This document shows, piece after piece, positions 25,607-34,015 of a stretch of DNA of 39,925 nt. The notes beneath the pieces were generated by a model. It was given only the letters and a program-made list of their open reading frames with translations, did not search any database and was not told where the DNA came from. The stretch covers positions 1 through 39,925 of the forward strand of contig OMZE01000038.1 in the NCBI GenBank assembly GCA_900315455.1. Direction: 5' to 3'. The DNA is from an uncultured Prevotellaceae bacterium (GTDB lineage Bacteria > Bacteroidota > Bacteroidia > Bacteroidales > Bacteroidaceae). How positions within the stretch are numbered: position 1 is the stretch's first letter; each line of letters starts with the position of its first letter. Made by a program: the position numbers and the translations under genes.

Positions 25607-26833
25607 ATGCCAATCAAGAAAATAATGATTATGGGCTTGCTCGCCGCTATCTGTGGCGGAAATGCCATGGCAAAGGACATTACTGTGGTAGTGACCAACA
25701 ACGAGCGTAGCCAGCGACAGGAATTAGTGGAAATCGATGTCAATCAGGTGTATGGCAAGATGGGCATCGCCAGGGGAAGCGATATCATCGTGCGCAACGC
25801 CCTCGGACAAGAGGTGGCCTATCAGGTGACCTACGACGGAAAATTGCTCATCGATGTGGCCGTTCGTCCCTGCGGTGAGGCACGCTATACCATCACCACC
25901 GGGAAACCCCAGGAGATGAAGACTTTCGTCACCGGACGGATGTATCCCGAGCGGGTGGACGACATCGCATGGGAGAATGACCGTACCGCCTACCGCCTCT
26001 ACGGTCCGGCATTGCAGCGCTCAGGCGAGAAGGCTTATGGCATCGACGTGTGGGTGAAGAACACCCCCGACCTGGAGGTTGAGCAACGCTATAAGGTGGA
26101 ACTTGGCAACCACCAGCGCATCCAGGACCTCAAGGCGGCAGGGAAGACCGACGAGGCACGACAGGTGGAGATAGCCACGACCTACCATTTCGACCATGGC
26201 TACGGCCTCGACTGCTACAAGGTGGGTCCCACCTTGGGCTGCGGCGCCCCTGCCCTCATGGAGAACGGTTATCTCGTGATGCCCTACAGTTACAAAGACT
26301 ACAAGATTCTTGACAACGGTCCTCTCCGCTTCACCGTGGAACTGACCTATAACCCTTCTACCGTCAACGGCAACAAGAACGTGGTGGAGCATCGCCTGCT
26401 CAGTCTCGATAAAGGGTCGAACTTCAATAAGATGACAGTGTGGTATGAAGGACTCTCACGTCCTTGCGACCTCGCCGCCGGAGTGGTCATCCACGAGGAA
26501 GACACACAGACACTGAAGTGTGGGCGCGACTTCGTGGCCTATGCCGACCCCACCGACAACCCCGCGGCACAGAACTTCCAGATTTTCGTGGCTGCTCTCT
26601 TCCCCAATGGGGTGAGCGAGACCCGGCCGCTGCTCTTCGACCAGCCGCGCAGCGGAGCCGCCGGACATGCCGTGGGCATCGTGCGGGGCTATGAGAACCA
26701 ACAGCGATACACCTATTACTTCGGTTCGGCATGGAGCAAGAACGATGTGCGCAACTTCGATGAGTGGCTCCTCCGCATCAACGGCTTCCTCGATGCGCTG
26801 CACAGTCCGCTGGAGGCAGAGATTGCACAGTAA
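25607..26833 (+). CDS. Secreted DUF4861 protein
   Basis: Protein of 408 residues with a signal peptide (MPIKKIMIMGLLAAICGGNAMA). The mature part matches DUF4861 as I know it: an N-terminal strand-rich domain (DITVVVTNNERSQRQELVEI) and a larger sandwich-like part with IAWENDRTAYRLYGPAL, DVWVKNTPD, YHFDHGYGLDCYKVGPTLGCG and SRPCDLAAGVVIHEE. DUF4861 proteins often sit in pectin-degradation loci and have been linked to glycoside handling; no reaction is assigned here. That fits the rhamnogalacturonan lyase elsewhere in the window, though they are about 20 kb apart. A 9-base tandem repeat follows the stop. Confidence 0.85.
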   Translation: MPIKKIMIMGLLAAICGGNAMAKDITVVVTNNERSQRQELVEIDVNQVYGKMGIARGSDIIVRNALGQEVAYQVTYDGKLLIDVAVRPCGEARYTITTGKPQEMKTFVTGRMYPERVDDIAWENDRTAYRLYGPALQRSGEKAYGIDVWVKNTPDLEVEQRYKVELGNHQRIQDLKAAGKTDEARQVEIATTYHFDHGYGLDCYKVGPTLGCGAPALMENGYLVMPYSYKDYKILDNGPLRFTVELTYNPSTVNGNKNVVEHRLLSLDKGSNFNKMTVWYEGLSRPCDLAAGVVIHEEDTQTLKCGRDFVAYADPTDNPAAQNFQIFVAALFPNGVSETRPLLFDQPRSGAAGHAVGIVRGYENQQRYTYYFGSAWSKNDVRNFDEWLLRINGFLDALHSPLEAEIAQ

Positions 26834-26844
26834 AGGGGTGCTTT

Positions 26845-26887
26845 TTCTATAGTTTCTATAGTGCCTATAGTTACTATAGTTCCTATA
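26845..26887. repeat. Nonamer tandem repeat after DUF4861 gene
   Basis: About five 9-base units (TTCTATAGT, TTCTATAGT, GCCTATAGT, TACTATAGT, TCCTATA) beginning 11 bases past the stop codon. Each holds the palindrome CTATAG. It lies in the short gap before the iorA start, so it may influence read-through between the two genes. Confidence 0.75.
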
Positions 26888-26921
26888 AAAAATATTTACC
26901 AATCACAATTATAAACACAAG

Positions 26922-28535
26922 ATGATGAAAAAACTGCTTTTAGGTGATGAGGCTATCGCTCAGGGCGCACTCGATGCCGGACTCAGCGGCGTGTATGCCT
27001 ATCCTGGCACTCCCTCAACGGAAATCACCGAGTACATCCAGAACTCTCCCCTTGCCGCCGAAAGGGGAGTGCACCGCAAATGGTGTACCAACGAGAAAAC
27101 GGCTATGGAGACAGCGCTCGGCATGTCGTACATGGGAAAGAGAGCCCTCGTATGCATGAAACACGTGGGACTCAACGTATGTGCCGACCCCTTCGTCAAC
27201 TCCGCTATGACAGGCACCAACGGCGGCATCGTGGTGGTGGCTGCCGACGACCCGTCGATGCACTCGTCGCAAGATGAGCAAGACAGCCGTTTCTATGGCA
27301 AGTTTGCCATGCTCCCCATCTTCGAGCCTGCCTCGCAGCAAGAGGCTTACGACATGATGGAGGAGGCATTCGACTATTCCGAACAACAGCATCTGCCCGT
27401 GCTGATGCGCATCACTACCCGCATGGCGCACTCCAGGGCAGTGGTAGAGGTGAAGGAGACACCAAGGGAGGAGAACGCCCTCAACTACGACTCCGTGGCT
27501 GCCAACTGGGTGCTCCTGCCCGTCAATGCCCGTAGGCGCAATGACTACGTGACGGCGCAGTTGCCACGTCTTGAAGAGGACGCCGCCACCTCGCCGCACA
27601 ACGTGCTGCGCGACGCTCCCGACCACTCATTGGGTATCATCGCCTGCGGCATTGCCTACAACTACGTGTGTGAGTGCTTCCCCGACGGTTGCCCTTACCC
27701 CCTGCTGAAAATCTCGAGATATCCCCTGCCCAAGACCTTGGTGAGAGAGGTGACCGACAACTGCGACAACGTGCTCGTGGTTGAGGAAGGACAGCCGCTG
27801 GTGGAGGAGATGCTCAAGGGCATCATGCCCGGCAACTGCAACATCCGTGGCCGACTCACCGGACACCTGCCGCGTACCGGTGAACTCAACCCCGACTGGC
27901 TGAGAGAGGCTTTCGGCCTTGAGGAACTCGTGGGCTACGACAGTGGTGAGAATGTGATGCCGCGTCCGCCAGCACTCTGCCAGGGCTGCGGCCACCGCGA
28001 CGTCTACGCCGCCCTCAACGAGGTGCTGCGTGAGTACGACAACCCGAAGGTATTCGGCGACATCGGCTGCTACACCCTCGGATTCCTGCCGCCTTACCAT
28101 GCCATCCACTCTTGCGTCGACATGGGAGCGAGCATCACCATGGCCAAGGGGGCTGCCGATGCCGGACAATGGCCGTCGGTGGCTGTCATCGGCGACTCCA
28201 CCTTCACCCACTCCGGCATGACTGGACTCCTTGACGCGGTGAACGAGAACGCCAACATCACCGTCATCATCAGCGACAACCTCACCACTGCCATGACCGG
28301 TGGACAGGACTCTGCCGGCACCAACAAGTTTGAGGCTATCTGCCGCGGACTCGGCGTGAGCGATGAGCACCTGCGCGTGGTCGTCCCGCTGCCGAAGAAC
28401 ATGCCCGAAATCACGCGGATCATTCGTGAGGAAATCGAATACCAAGGCGTGAGCGTCATCATCCCAAGAAGGGAATGTATGCAAACGCTGCAACGACACC
28501 TGAAACAAAAGAAAAACAAGGAGGCAAGCAAATGA
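26922..28535 (+). CDS. iorA: Indolepyruvate ferredoxin oxidoreductase, alpha subunit
   Basis: Cytoplasmic thiamine-diphosphate enzyme subunit of 537 residues. With IorB it oxidatively decarboxylates aryl-pyruvates (from Trp, Tyr, Phe) to aryl-acetyl-CoA, reducing ferredoxin; it can also run in reverse. Signs: the opening LLLGDEAIAQGALDAG, the YPGTPSTEITEY motif, KHVGLNVCADP, the metal/TPP-binding stretch VIGDSTFTHSGMTGLLDAVNE and SDNLTTAMTGGQDS. It ends at IPRRECMQTLQRHL with a Lys-rich tail. The C-terminal two-[4Fe-4S] ferredoxin domain of archaeal IorA (about 650 residues) is missing, so electrons must pass to another protein. It overlaps iorB by four bases (ATGA) and is more G+C-rich than the restriction island. 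Confidence 0.92.
   Translation: MMKKLLLGDEAIAQGALDAGLSGVYAYPGTPSTEITEYIQNSPLAAERGVHRKWCTNEKTAMETALGMSYMGKRALVCMKHVGLNVCADPFVNSAMTGTNGGIVVVAADDPSMHSSQDEQDSRFYGKFAMLPIFEPASQQEAYDMMEEAFDYSEQQHLPVLMRITTRMAHSRAVVEVKETPREENALNYDSVAANWVLLPVNARRRNDYVTAQLPRLEEDAATSPHNVLRDAPDHSLGIIACGIAYNYVCECFPDGCPYPLLKISRYPLPKTLVREVTDNCDNVLVVEEGQPLVEEMLKGIMPGNCNIRGRLTGHLPRTGELNPDWLREAFGLEELVGYDSGENVMPRPPALCQGCGHRDVYAALNEVLREYDNPKVFGDIGCYTLGFLPPYHAIHSCVDMGASITMAKGAADAGQWPSVAVIGDSTFTHSGMTGLLDAVNENANITVIISDNLTTAMTGGQDSAGTNKFEAICRGLGVSDEHLRVVVPLPKNMPEITRIIREEIEYQGVSVIIPRRECMQTLQRHLKQKKNKEASK
28518..28524 (+). promoter_or_regulatory. Strong Shine-Dalgarno-like AAGGAGG before iorB
   Basis: AAGGAGG lies 7 bases before the iorB ATG, inside the last codons of iorA. 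Such sites are rare in Bacteroidetes, whose genes mostly lack them. It may raise re-initiation at the ATGA overlap, or it may only reflect the Lys-Glu codons. Confidence 0.5.
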
Positions 28536-29104
28536 AAACGGATATCATACTTTGCGGCGTCGGTGGACAGGGAATCCTTTCCATCGCCACCATCATCGGA
28601 GAGGCAGCCATCAAGGAGAACCTCTATATCAAGCAGGCCGAAGTGCACGGAATGTCGCAGCGTGGAGGCGACGTGCAGAGCAACCTCAGACTCTCGTCGC
28701 AGCCCATCGCCAGCGACCTCATCGGTCACGGACAGGCAGATGTCATCATCTCCATGGAACCGATGGAGGCCCTGCGCTACCTGCCCTTCCTCCGAAAGGG
28801 CGGTTGGGTGATTACCTCGGCGCATCCCTTCGTCAACATCCCCAACTATCCCGAACCCGAGGCCATCTACAAAGACCTTGCCACGGTGGAGCATGTCATC
28901 ATGCTCGAGATAGAGAAACTGGCCAAGGACAACGGCGTGCCCCGGTCGGCGAATGTCATCCTCCTGGGAGCGGCGCAGAAAGCACTGGGGATAGAATACG
29001 ACAAACTCGAAGATGCCATCAGAAGGGTCTTCGGAAGGAAAGGTGAAAGTGTGGTGGAGGCCAACATCAAGGCGCTTGCCATCGGAAAGGAAGCACAGCA
29101 ATGA
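28532..29104 (+). CDS. iorB: Indolepyruvate ferredoxin oxidoreductase, beta subunit
   Basis: Protein of 190 residues, the gamma-type (pyruvate:ferredoxin oxidoreductase) partner of IorA that forms the 2-oxoacid and CoA side of the enzyme. Signature MKTDIILCGVGGQGILSIATIIGEAA at the start (GxGGQG) and VHGMSQRGGDVQSNLR follow the family closely. The ATG at 28532 overlaps the iorA stop (ATGA). Its own stop overlaps the aminotransferase start (ATGA at 29101-29104), so translation of the three genes is coupled. The open frame extends upstream to 28475 but that part is the iorA tail in another frame. Confidence 0.92.
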   Translation: MKTDIILCGVGGQGILSIATIIGEAAIKENLYIKQAEVHGMSQRGGDVQSNLRLSSQPIASDLIGHGQADVIISMEPMEALRYLPFLRKGGWVITSAHPFVNIPNYPEPEAIYKDLATVEHVIMLEIEKLAKDNGVPRSANVILLGAAQKALGIEYDKLEDAIRRVFGRKGESVVEANIKALAIGKEAQQ

Positions 29105-30414
29105 GACCGACACCTATTCCCAGAAATATCATCGATGATGCCATCACCGACTATGGCATTCAGGATTTCGCCAAGGCGACCATCCGCGAGGTGAAGGCAG
29201 TGGCTGCCTTCGCCGAGAAGGAGTCGGGCGTGGAGTTCATCAAAATGGAGATGGGCATCCCCGGACTGCCTGCCTCGAAGGTGGGCGTGGAGGCGCAAAT
29301 CGATGCGCTGCGCAACGGCATAGCCAACAGTTACCCCGACATTCAGGGCTATCCCGAACTGAAACGACAGGCCAGCAGGTTTCTCAAGGCTTTCGTCGGT
29401 GTGGATGTGGATGCAGAGGGATGTATCCCGGTGGTGGGGTCGATGCAGGGCACCTTTGCCTCGTTCCTCCTCTGCTCGCAGGCCGACCCCAAGAAAGACA
29501 CCGTGCTCTTCATCGACCCGGGCTTCCCCGTGCAGAAGATGCAGTTGCAGGTGATGGGGGTGAAATACGAGACTTTCGATGTGTATGACTTCCGTGGCGA
29601 GAAACTCGTGCCGAAACTGGAGAGTTATCTCTCCAAGGGCAACATCTGCGCCATCGTCTACAGCAATCCCAACAACCCGTCGTGGATTTGTCTTACCGAA
29701 GACGAACTGAAGGGCATCGGAGAACTCGCCACACGCTACGACGCCATCGTGATGGAAGACCTGGCATATTTCGCCATGGACTTCAGGAAGAACCTCAGCA
29801 AACCGTTCGAACCACCTTTCCAGGCTACGGCTGCCCGCTATACCGACAACTATATGTTGCTGGTGAGTGGCTCTAAGGCCTTCAGTTACGCAGGAGAGCG
29901 CATCGGCGTGGTGTGTATCGGCGACAAACTCTTCCATCGCCATTTCCCCGCTCTCGCCCAGCGCTACGAGGGACTGCCCTTCGGCATGGTGTTCTCCACC
30001 CGCATTCTCTACGCACTGTCGTCGGGAACGAGCCACAGCGCGCAGTATGCCCTCGCCGCTATCATGAAGGCGGCGTGCGACGGCACCTACGACTTCCGTA
30101 AGGAGGTGTCGGTCTATGGCGAGCGTGCACACCGCCTGAAGGAAATCTTCAAGCGTCACGGCTTCTATGTGGTCTACGACAAGGACATGGGCGAGGATAT
30201 CGCCGACGGTTTCTATTTCACCATTGGCTATCCGGGAATGACAAGTGGTCAACTGGCTCACGAACTGATGTATTATGGCGTGAGTGCCATCTGCCTCATC
30301 ACCACCGGCAGCCATCAGGAAGGGCTTCGTGTTTGCACGTCGTTCATCCGCGACAACCAATACGAACTCCTGGACGACCGCATGGCGATATTTGCTGAAA
30401 ACAATCCGAGATAA
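29101..30414 (+). CDS. Class I/II aminotransferase of the ior operon
   Basis: PLP-dependent aminotransferase of 437 residues. Fold-type I marks: substrate-binding PDIQGYPELKRQ, SNPNNPSWICLTEDEL, Asp in MEDLAYFAMD, the PLP-binding Lys259 in SGSKAFSYAGERIG, and late Arg in RVCTSFIRDN. Because it is translationally coupled to iorAB it most likely transaminates aromatic amino acids to aryl-pyruvates, the IorAB substrates, or makes aromatic amino acids from aryl-acetates when the pathway runs in reverse (inference). The length is usual for family members. A 9-base repeat array and a strong hairpin follow the stop. Confidence 0.9.
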   Translation: MRPTPIPRNIIDDAITDYGIQDFAKATIREVKAVAAFAEKESGVEFIKMEMGIPGLPASKVGVEAQIDALRNGIANSYPDIQGYPELKRQASRFLKAFVGVDVDAEGCIPVVGSMQGTFASFLLCSQADPKKDTVLFIDPGFPVQKMQLQVMGVKYETFDVYDFRGEKLVPKLESYLSKGNICAIVYSNPNNPSWICLTEDELKGIGELATRYDAIVMEDLAYFAMDFRKNLSKPFEPPFQATAARYTDNYMLLVSGSKAFSYAGERIGVVCIGDKLFHRHFPALAQRYEGLPFGMVFSTRILYALSSGTSHSAQYALAAIMKAACDGTYDFRKEVSVYGERAHRLKEIFKRHGFYVVYDKDMGEDIADGFYFTIGYPGMTSGQLAHELMYYGVSAICLITTGSHQEGLRVCTSFIRDNQYELLDDRMAIFAENNPR

Positions 30415-30418
30415 TCAG

Positions 30419-30463
30419 GAATTTCTAGAATATCTAGAGTTTCTAGAAAATCTAGAGCATCTA
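30419..30463. repeat. Nonamer tandem repeat after the aminotransferase gene
   Basis: Five 9-base units (GAATTTCTA, GAATATCTA, GAGTTTCTA, GAAAATCTA, GAGCATCTA) starting five bases after the stop. They contain TCTAGA-type palindromes. Unlike in sequence but alike in design to 26845-26887. Confidence 0.8.
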
Positions 30464-30478
30464 GGGATAATCAAAAAA

Positions 30479-30520
30479 ACTGGGCGATGGCTTTAGGAAT
30501 ACTAAAGGTCATCGCCCAGT
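30479..30520. terminator. Strong hairpin terminator between converging operons
   Basis: ACTGGGCGATG (30479-30489) pairs with CATCGCCCAGT (30510-30520), with an inner stem CTTTAG / CTAAAG. An A-run before the left arm gives a T-run on the minus strand, so it ends the PqqD operon. On the plus strand it may also stop the ior operon. Confidence 0.8.
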
Positions 30521-30560
30521 TGATATTTGGCCGGCATTGCCGGCTGTCATGCTTGAAGGT

Positions 30561-30848
30561 TTATTCTTCGGCAATACCGGCTTCCACCCAGGTCTTTGCC
30601 ACGTTTTCGGCATCGCGGAGTGCCACCTCTTTCGACAATGGTGTGTTCTCGTCAATCTGATAGTTGTCGACGAGCAACTGTGCCAGGTCTTCTATGGTGA
30701 ATTCCTTGTCCTGAATGCTGTTCCAGAGGAAAGCCGACGATTCGTTCATACTGATAATATTGGTGAAGTCGATGTTCTCACGACCTTCAGCCACGATAAT
30801 CTGCTCGCCGCAGACCTCGCGCAAGTTGAAACCTTTTTTTGCTCTCAT
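30561..30848 (-). CDS. PqqD-like (RiPP recognition element) protein
   Basis: Protein of 95 residues of the PqqD family. MRAKKGFNLREVCGEQIIVAEG and INFDFTNIISMN-like strands lead to SAFLWNSIQDKEFTIEDLAQLL and end in a helical VAKTWVEAGIAEE, the winged-helix pattern of PqqD. Such proteins bind leader peptides of ribosomal peptides (RiPP recognition elements) and deliver them to modifying enzymes. Here it is the last gene of a run with an HPr-kinase-like protein and an S24/S26-like peptidase, which matches the general parts of a RiPP or peptide-modification set. No precursor peptide gene is seen beside it. The start is the first Met after a 57-base gap. Confidence 0.85.
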   Translation of the reverse strand: MRAKKGFNLREVCGEQIIVAEGRENIDFTNIISMNESSAFLWNSIQDKEFTIEDLAQLLVDNYQIDENTPLSKEVALRDAENVAKTWVEAGIAEE

Positions 30849-30905
30849 TTTCTTATTTTGATGTAATTGGTGATTCTTGAATAGGATAGGGAAGATGGGA
30901 CGGCA

Positions 30906-31400
30906 CTAAATCGGCTTGAAAAACTTCAGCCAGATGCGGCGGTAGAAGGCCAGCAGATAGCGGCGCATGGGGCGCAACCGCATCCAAAACCACGAATAGG
31001 TCTTCCACTTCCATCCGTCGGTGCGGTCGAGATGCTTGCGTCCCTTGCGGTAGAATCCCACCACCGAGGCCTTGATATCGGCCAGCGTGCAGTGTTCCGT
31101 GCTCAGGTTGCCGTCGCCGAGAAGTGTCACGGCATCACCCTCTATGGAGATGATGCGGTGAAGCACGTAATGTCCGGGGTCTATCTCTGCCAGTACGGGG
31201 TCGCCTACCTTGGGGTTCTGCGGACTGGTGAGCAGGGCGCAGTCGCGCTCTGTCTCGAGGAATGGCCGCATACTATAGCCCTTGAGGTTGATCTTTGCCG
31301 TATGTCCCTTCTCCAGTTCGCTGATAATGATGGGGAATAACTGGCTGTTCTCGAACTGTATTTTCCTCAATGTCGGTTGGGATTTGTTGTTCTTCGACAT
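30906..31400 (-). CDS. S24/S26-type (signal-peptidase-like) protein
   Basis: Protein of 164 residues. GYSMRPF (Ser43) matches the catalytic Ser box of S24/S26 peptidases. KVGDPVLAEIDPGHYVLHRI (His81, Arg82) matches the second box, with His in the position some archaeal-type signal peptidases use instead of Lys. There is no N-terminal membrane helix; the C-terminal 40 residues are rich in Trp, Arg and Lys (WFWMRLRPMRRYLLAFYRR) and may bind a membrane. It begins 12 bases after the kinase gene, so it is co-transcribed. It could cut the leader of a peptide handled by the cluster (inference). Confidence 0.82.
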   Translation of the reverse strand: MSKNNKSQPTLRKIQFENSQLFPIIISELEKGHTAKINLKGYSMRPFLETERDCALLTSPQNPKVGDPVLAEIDPGHYVLHRIISIEGDAVTLLGDGNLSTEHCTLADIKASVVGFYRKGRKHLDRTDGWKWKTYSWFWMRLRPMRRYLLAFYRRIWLKFFKPI

Positions 31401-31412
31401 GGGTCTCTTCGA

Positions 31413-32312
31413 TTATTTCACGGCGATAGTGGCACAACTCACCTCGGCAGCCTCCCTGTCGGGCAGGCAGTGGATGATATAGGCGTTGGTGGTCTCCACC
31501 ACCTTTGTCACCGTGTCGCAGATGTGCCGGTAGATGTCGATGTCCCATTTCATCGACGAACACGAGGGGAGAACGGAGGTGAACGCCTCGATGGGCGAGA
31601 GTTTCTCCACGTAGTTGTGGTCGGCCCTGTCGATGCGCGACATGGCGCCGAGTGGCGCTTTCACGTTGCGGTAGCAGGGAGTCTTGCCACTCCATGGTGT
31701 GCCGTAGATATAGGGCTTGCCGTCGATGATGCGGATGATGGGGTTGTCATCGTTCATCAGGTCGCAGTTGGGGATATAGCGCAGCCACATGCTCACATGG
31801 GTCGACTTTCCCGTGCCGCTGACAGCGCAGAAGGGGTAGCCATAGCCGTTGTGGCGCACCAGAGAGGCGTGTATCATCAGCGTATCCTTGTAACTGCCAG
31901 CCATCGACATGGTGAGCATCACGCAGTTGGCGAGTCCGAAATGCCTTGCGTCGAAATTGCCTTTCAGCGCACATTTCACCTTGCTGAAGTCTTTGTTGCT
32001 CTGGAGCATGCTGCATTCGTTGCCCCTGTTGTCCTTGAAGAGCACCTGATAGCCTCCGTCGTCGAGAAGGTCGATGATGGTGGTGCCGTTGCCCGACTCA
32101 AAGTCGCGCACTCTGTCACGGCGGCTCTTCTCAATGGGCTTCAGGTCGTCGTCGACCACCATCTCATAGAGATATTCCTGGTCGGCAGGTTTCTCGGGCA
32201 CCATAAAGTTGACGCTCGAACTGATGAGCGACACATTGTTGAGTTTGGGGTTGAGGAATGTAATCTTGATGTAGTGTTCTGCAATACACAGAATATGGGT
32301 TTCTGGATTCAT
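31413..32312 (-). CDS. HPr-kinase-like (serine kinase) protein
   Basis: Protein of 299 residues of the HPr kinase/PEP-carboxykinase fold. It has a P-loop SGTGKSTHV (165-173), an acidic NDDNP (187-191) and GTPWSGK (204-210), the usual three active-site blocks. The first 120 residues form a strand-rich part of their own. Related kinases are known to phosphorylate lasso peptides in other bacteria; others act on unknown substrates. It stands between a secreted hypothetical protein and the S24/S26-like and PqqD-like genes (gaps 20 and 12 bases), so a peptide or small protein substrate is likely. No HPr gene is seen here. Confidence 0.85.
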   Translation of the reverse strand: MNPETHILCIAEHYIKITFLNPKLNNVSLISSSVNFMVPEKPADQEYLYEMVVDDDLKPIEKSRRDRVRDFESGNGTTIIDLLDDGGYQVLFKDNRGNECSMLQSNKDFSKVKCALKGNFDARHFGLANCVMLTMSMAGSYKDTLMIHASLVRHNGYGYPFCAVSGTGKSTHVSMWLRYIPNCDLMNDDNPIIRIIDGKPYIYGTPWSGKTPCYRNVKAPLGAMSRIDRADHNYVEKLSPIEAFTSVLPSCSSMKWDIDIYRHICDTVTKVVETTNAYIIHCLPDREAAEVSCATIAVK

Positions 32313-32332
32313 CGTTGGGAATGATTTTGTGA

Positions 32333-32905
32333 TTAATGACGTGGAGGCATGGAGGGTGGGGCATCGGCCGAACCGCTGGCTCCCTGTTGGGGGCGGTTGT
32401 CTTTCAGCGTGCCTTGTTGCTTCTTCTGTTTTGACTTCTCCACGCGTCGGGATGCTTTTTCAACGATGGTGGCATCGGCCATGAGCGAAGGGTCGGGCTT
32501 CACGGCATCAAACTGGAATTCATCATCGTCGATTTCGCGAACATCGAAGGCCTTGCGGCTCTTCTTCGAGCCGTTGAACTGCTTCTGCAACTTCTGAAAT
32601 TTCTTCTGGATGTCTTTCTCCTTCAACGCGAAAGAGACAAAGCAGGTGCGGTTGTTCTCACCTCTCCCGACGAGATAGTCGCGCAATTGTGCGGAATACT
32701 CGGGACGGTTGACGAGCAGGTCGCCTTTTTCGTCAATCCATGCACTGTCGAGAATTTGTATGTCGGTAAAATAGACAATGGAGTCGTTGAAGGAAGCCGA
32801 CACGCCGAAGATGTATACGGGTGTGCATCTCACCTTGCTCATGGCGGGCAATGCCTGGAGGATGAGCAGGATGGTGACTAATGCGGCGAGTTTTGATTTC
32901 ATCAA
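32333..32905 (-). CDS. Secreted protein of unknown function downstream of rpoD
   Basis: Protein of 190 residues with a signal peptide (MMKSKLAALVTILLILQALPAMS). A conserved-looking core (RCTPVYIFGVSASFNDSIVYFTDI, RTCFVSFALKEKDIQKKFQ) is followed by a charged, disordered tail rich in Lys, Gln and Pro ending PPSMPPRH. No family is recognised. It starts 24 bases after rpoD without an evident promoter, so it probably shares the rpoD transcript and heads the kinase-peptidase-PqqD run. The tail is unusually long for a small exported protein. Confidence 0.75.
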   Translation of the reverse strand: MMKSKLAALVTILLILQALPAMSKVRCTPVYIFGVSASFNDSIVYFTDIQILDSAWIDEKGDLLVNRPEYSAQLRDYLVGRGENNRTCFVSFALKEKDIQKKFQKLQKQFNGSKKSRKAFDVREIDDDEFQFDAVKPDPSLMADATIVEKASRRVEKSKQKKQQGTLKDNRPQQGASGSADAPPSMPPRH

Positions 32906-32929
32906 TCGATTCTTTATACCTTAAAAAAA

Positions 32930-33793
32930 TTATTGTCCTAAATACGAGCGAAGCAACTTGTTTTTTGTGTTGTGCCTCAGGCGGCGGATGGCCTTCTCTT
33001 TAATCTGACGGACGCGCTCACGGGTAAGGCCGAATTTCTCTCCTATCTCTTCAAGGGTCATCTCGGGCTGGTTGATGCCGAAGAAAGCCTCGATGATATG
33101 GCGCTCGCGCTCGTTGAGGGTGAGGAGCGCACGGTTGATTTCGTTGCGGAGCGACTCCATCACCAACTCAAAGTCGGTGTCGGGAGAGTCGTTGTTGGGA
33201 AGGATGTCGAGCAGGCTGTTCTCTTCACCGTCGGCAAAGGGGGCATCCATCGACACGTGCCGGGTGTTCACCTTCAGCGCATCTTCGATTTTCTCCTCTG
33301 GCAGGTCCACGAAGTCGCCTATCTCGTCGGCACTGGGGCGCCGCTCGTGCTCTTGCTCGAAACGGTTGGCTATCTTGTTGATCTTGTTCACCGACCCCAC
33401 CTGGTTGAGAGGAAGCCTCACGATGCGGCTCTGCTCAGCGATGGCCTGGAGGATGCTTTGGCGTATCCACCACACGGCATAGGAGATGAACTTGAATCCC
33501 CTGGTTTCGTCGAATTTTTCCGCGGCCTTGATGAGGCCCAGGTTGCCCTCGTTGATGAGGTCGGGCAGACTCAGCCCTTTGTTCTGATATTGCTTTGCCA
33601 CAGAGACAACGAAACGGAGGTTGGCCTTGGTCAACTTCTCCAGGGCTTTACGGTCACCCTTTCGGATGCGCTGAGCCAACTCCACTTCCTCTTCTACCGA
33701 GATGAGTTCTTCGTGTCCTATCTCCTGTAAATACTTGTCGAGAGAAGCGCTCTCCCGATTAGTAATAGATTGCGTGATTTTCAGTTGTCTCAT
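32930..33793 (-). CDS. rpoD: Primary RNA polymerase sigma factor
   Basis: Protein of 287 residues, the short primary sigma (RpoD/SigA) typical of Bacteroidetes, which lacks the large region 1.1. Region 1.2 contains [25 protein letters not shown]; region 2 contains [22 protein letters not shown] and [15 protein letters not shown]; region 3 contains [20 protein letters not shown]; region 4 contains [14 protein letters not shown] and the helix-turn-helix [22 protein letters not shown]. It recognises the TTTG/TAnnTTTG promoters found in this window. Its own promoter is at 33818-33849. Later genes run down to 30561 on the same strand with small gaps. Confidence 0.96.
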   Translation of the reverse strand: MRQLKITQSITNRESASLDKYLQEIGHEELISVEEEVELAQRIRKGDRKALEKLTKANLRFVVSVAKQYQNKGLSLPDLINEGNLGLIKAAEKFDETRGFKFISYAVWWIRQSILQAIAEQSRIVRLPLNQVGSVNKINKIANRFEQEHERRPSADEIGDFVDLPEEKIEDALKVNTRHVSMDAPFADGEENSLLDILPNNDSPDTDFELVMESLRNEINRALLTLNERERHIIEAFFGINQPEMTLEEIGEKFGLTRERVRQIKEKAIRRLRHNTKNKLLRSYLGQ

Positions 33794-33817
33794 GTAGCAT
33801 GAAATTTAAAGTGACTG

Positions 33818-33849
33818 CAAATTTACTATATTTCCAACAAAACAACAAA
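33818..33849 (-). promoter_or_regulatory. Promoter of rpoD
   Basis: Minus strand TTTG (33846-33849), exactly 20 bases, TAAATTTG (33818-33825), about 25 bases before the start codon. Confidence 0.8.
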
Positions 33850-33935
33850 GAAAAATTCAAATATTTGCTTTTTCGTCACTTTTCCTTTATCACTTTTCCT
33901 TTCTCAGTGATGTCTGGCATTATTTCAGCAAACAA

Positions 33936-33980
33936 ACACAGAGATACGGAGAAAAAACGCTGTCCTCTGTATCTCTGTGT
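33936..33980 (-). terminator. Hairpin terminator after the HtrA gene
   Basis: Two 16-base arms (33936-33951, 33965-33980) with one mismatch form a long stem, starting 35 bases after the HtrA stop on the minus strand. A T-rich stretch follows on that strand. Confidence 0.75.
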
Positions 33981-34015
33981 CTCAGTGTTGATTATCTTTC
34001 TTCAGAAAGACGCTA

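Noticed and set aside
28867-30360. A 497-codon open frame on the minus strand opposite the aminotransferase
   Set aside because: It is a shadow of a G+C-rich gene: the plus-strand frame has a complete aminotransferase with PLP lysine, and the antisense product is low-complexity His/Val/Gly-rich sequence.
31377-32324. A 315-codon plus-strand open frame opposite the kinase
   Set aside because: Shadow of the HPr-kinase-like gene; Val/His/Ala-rich product without motifs.
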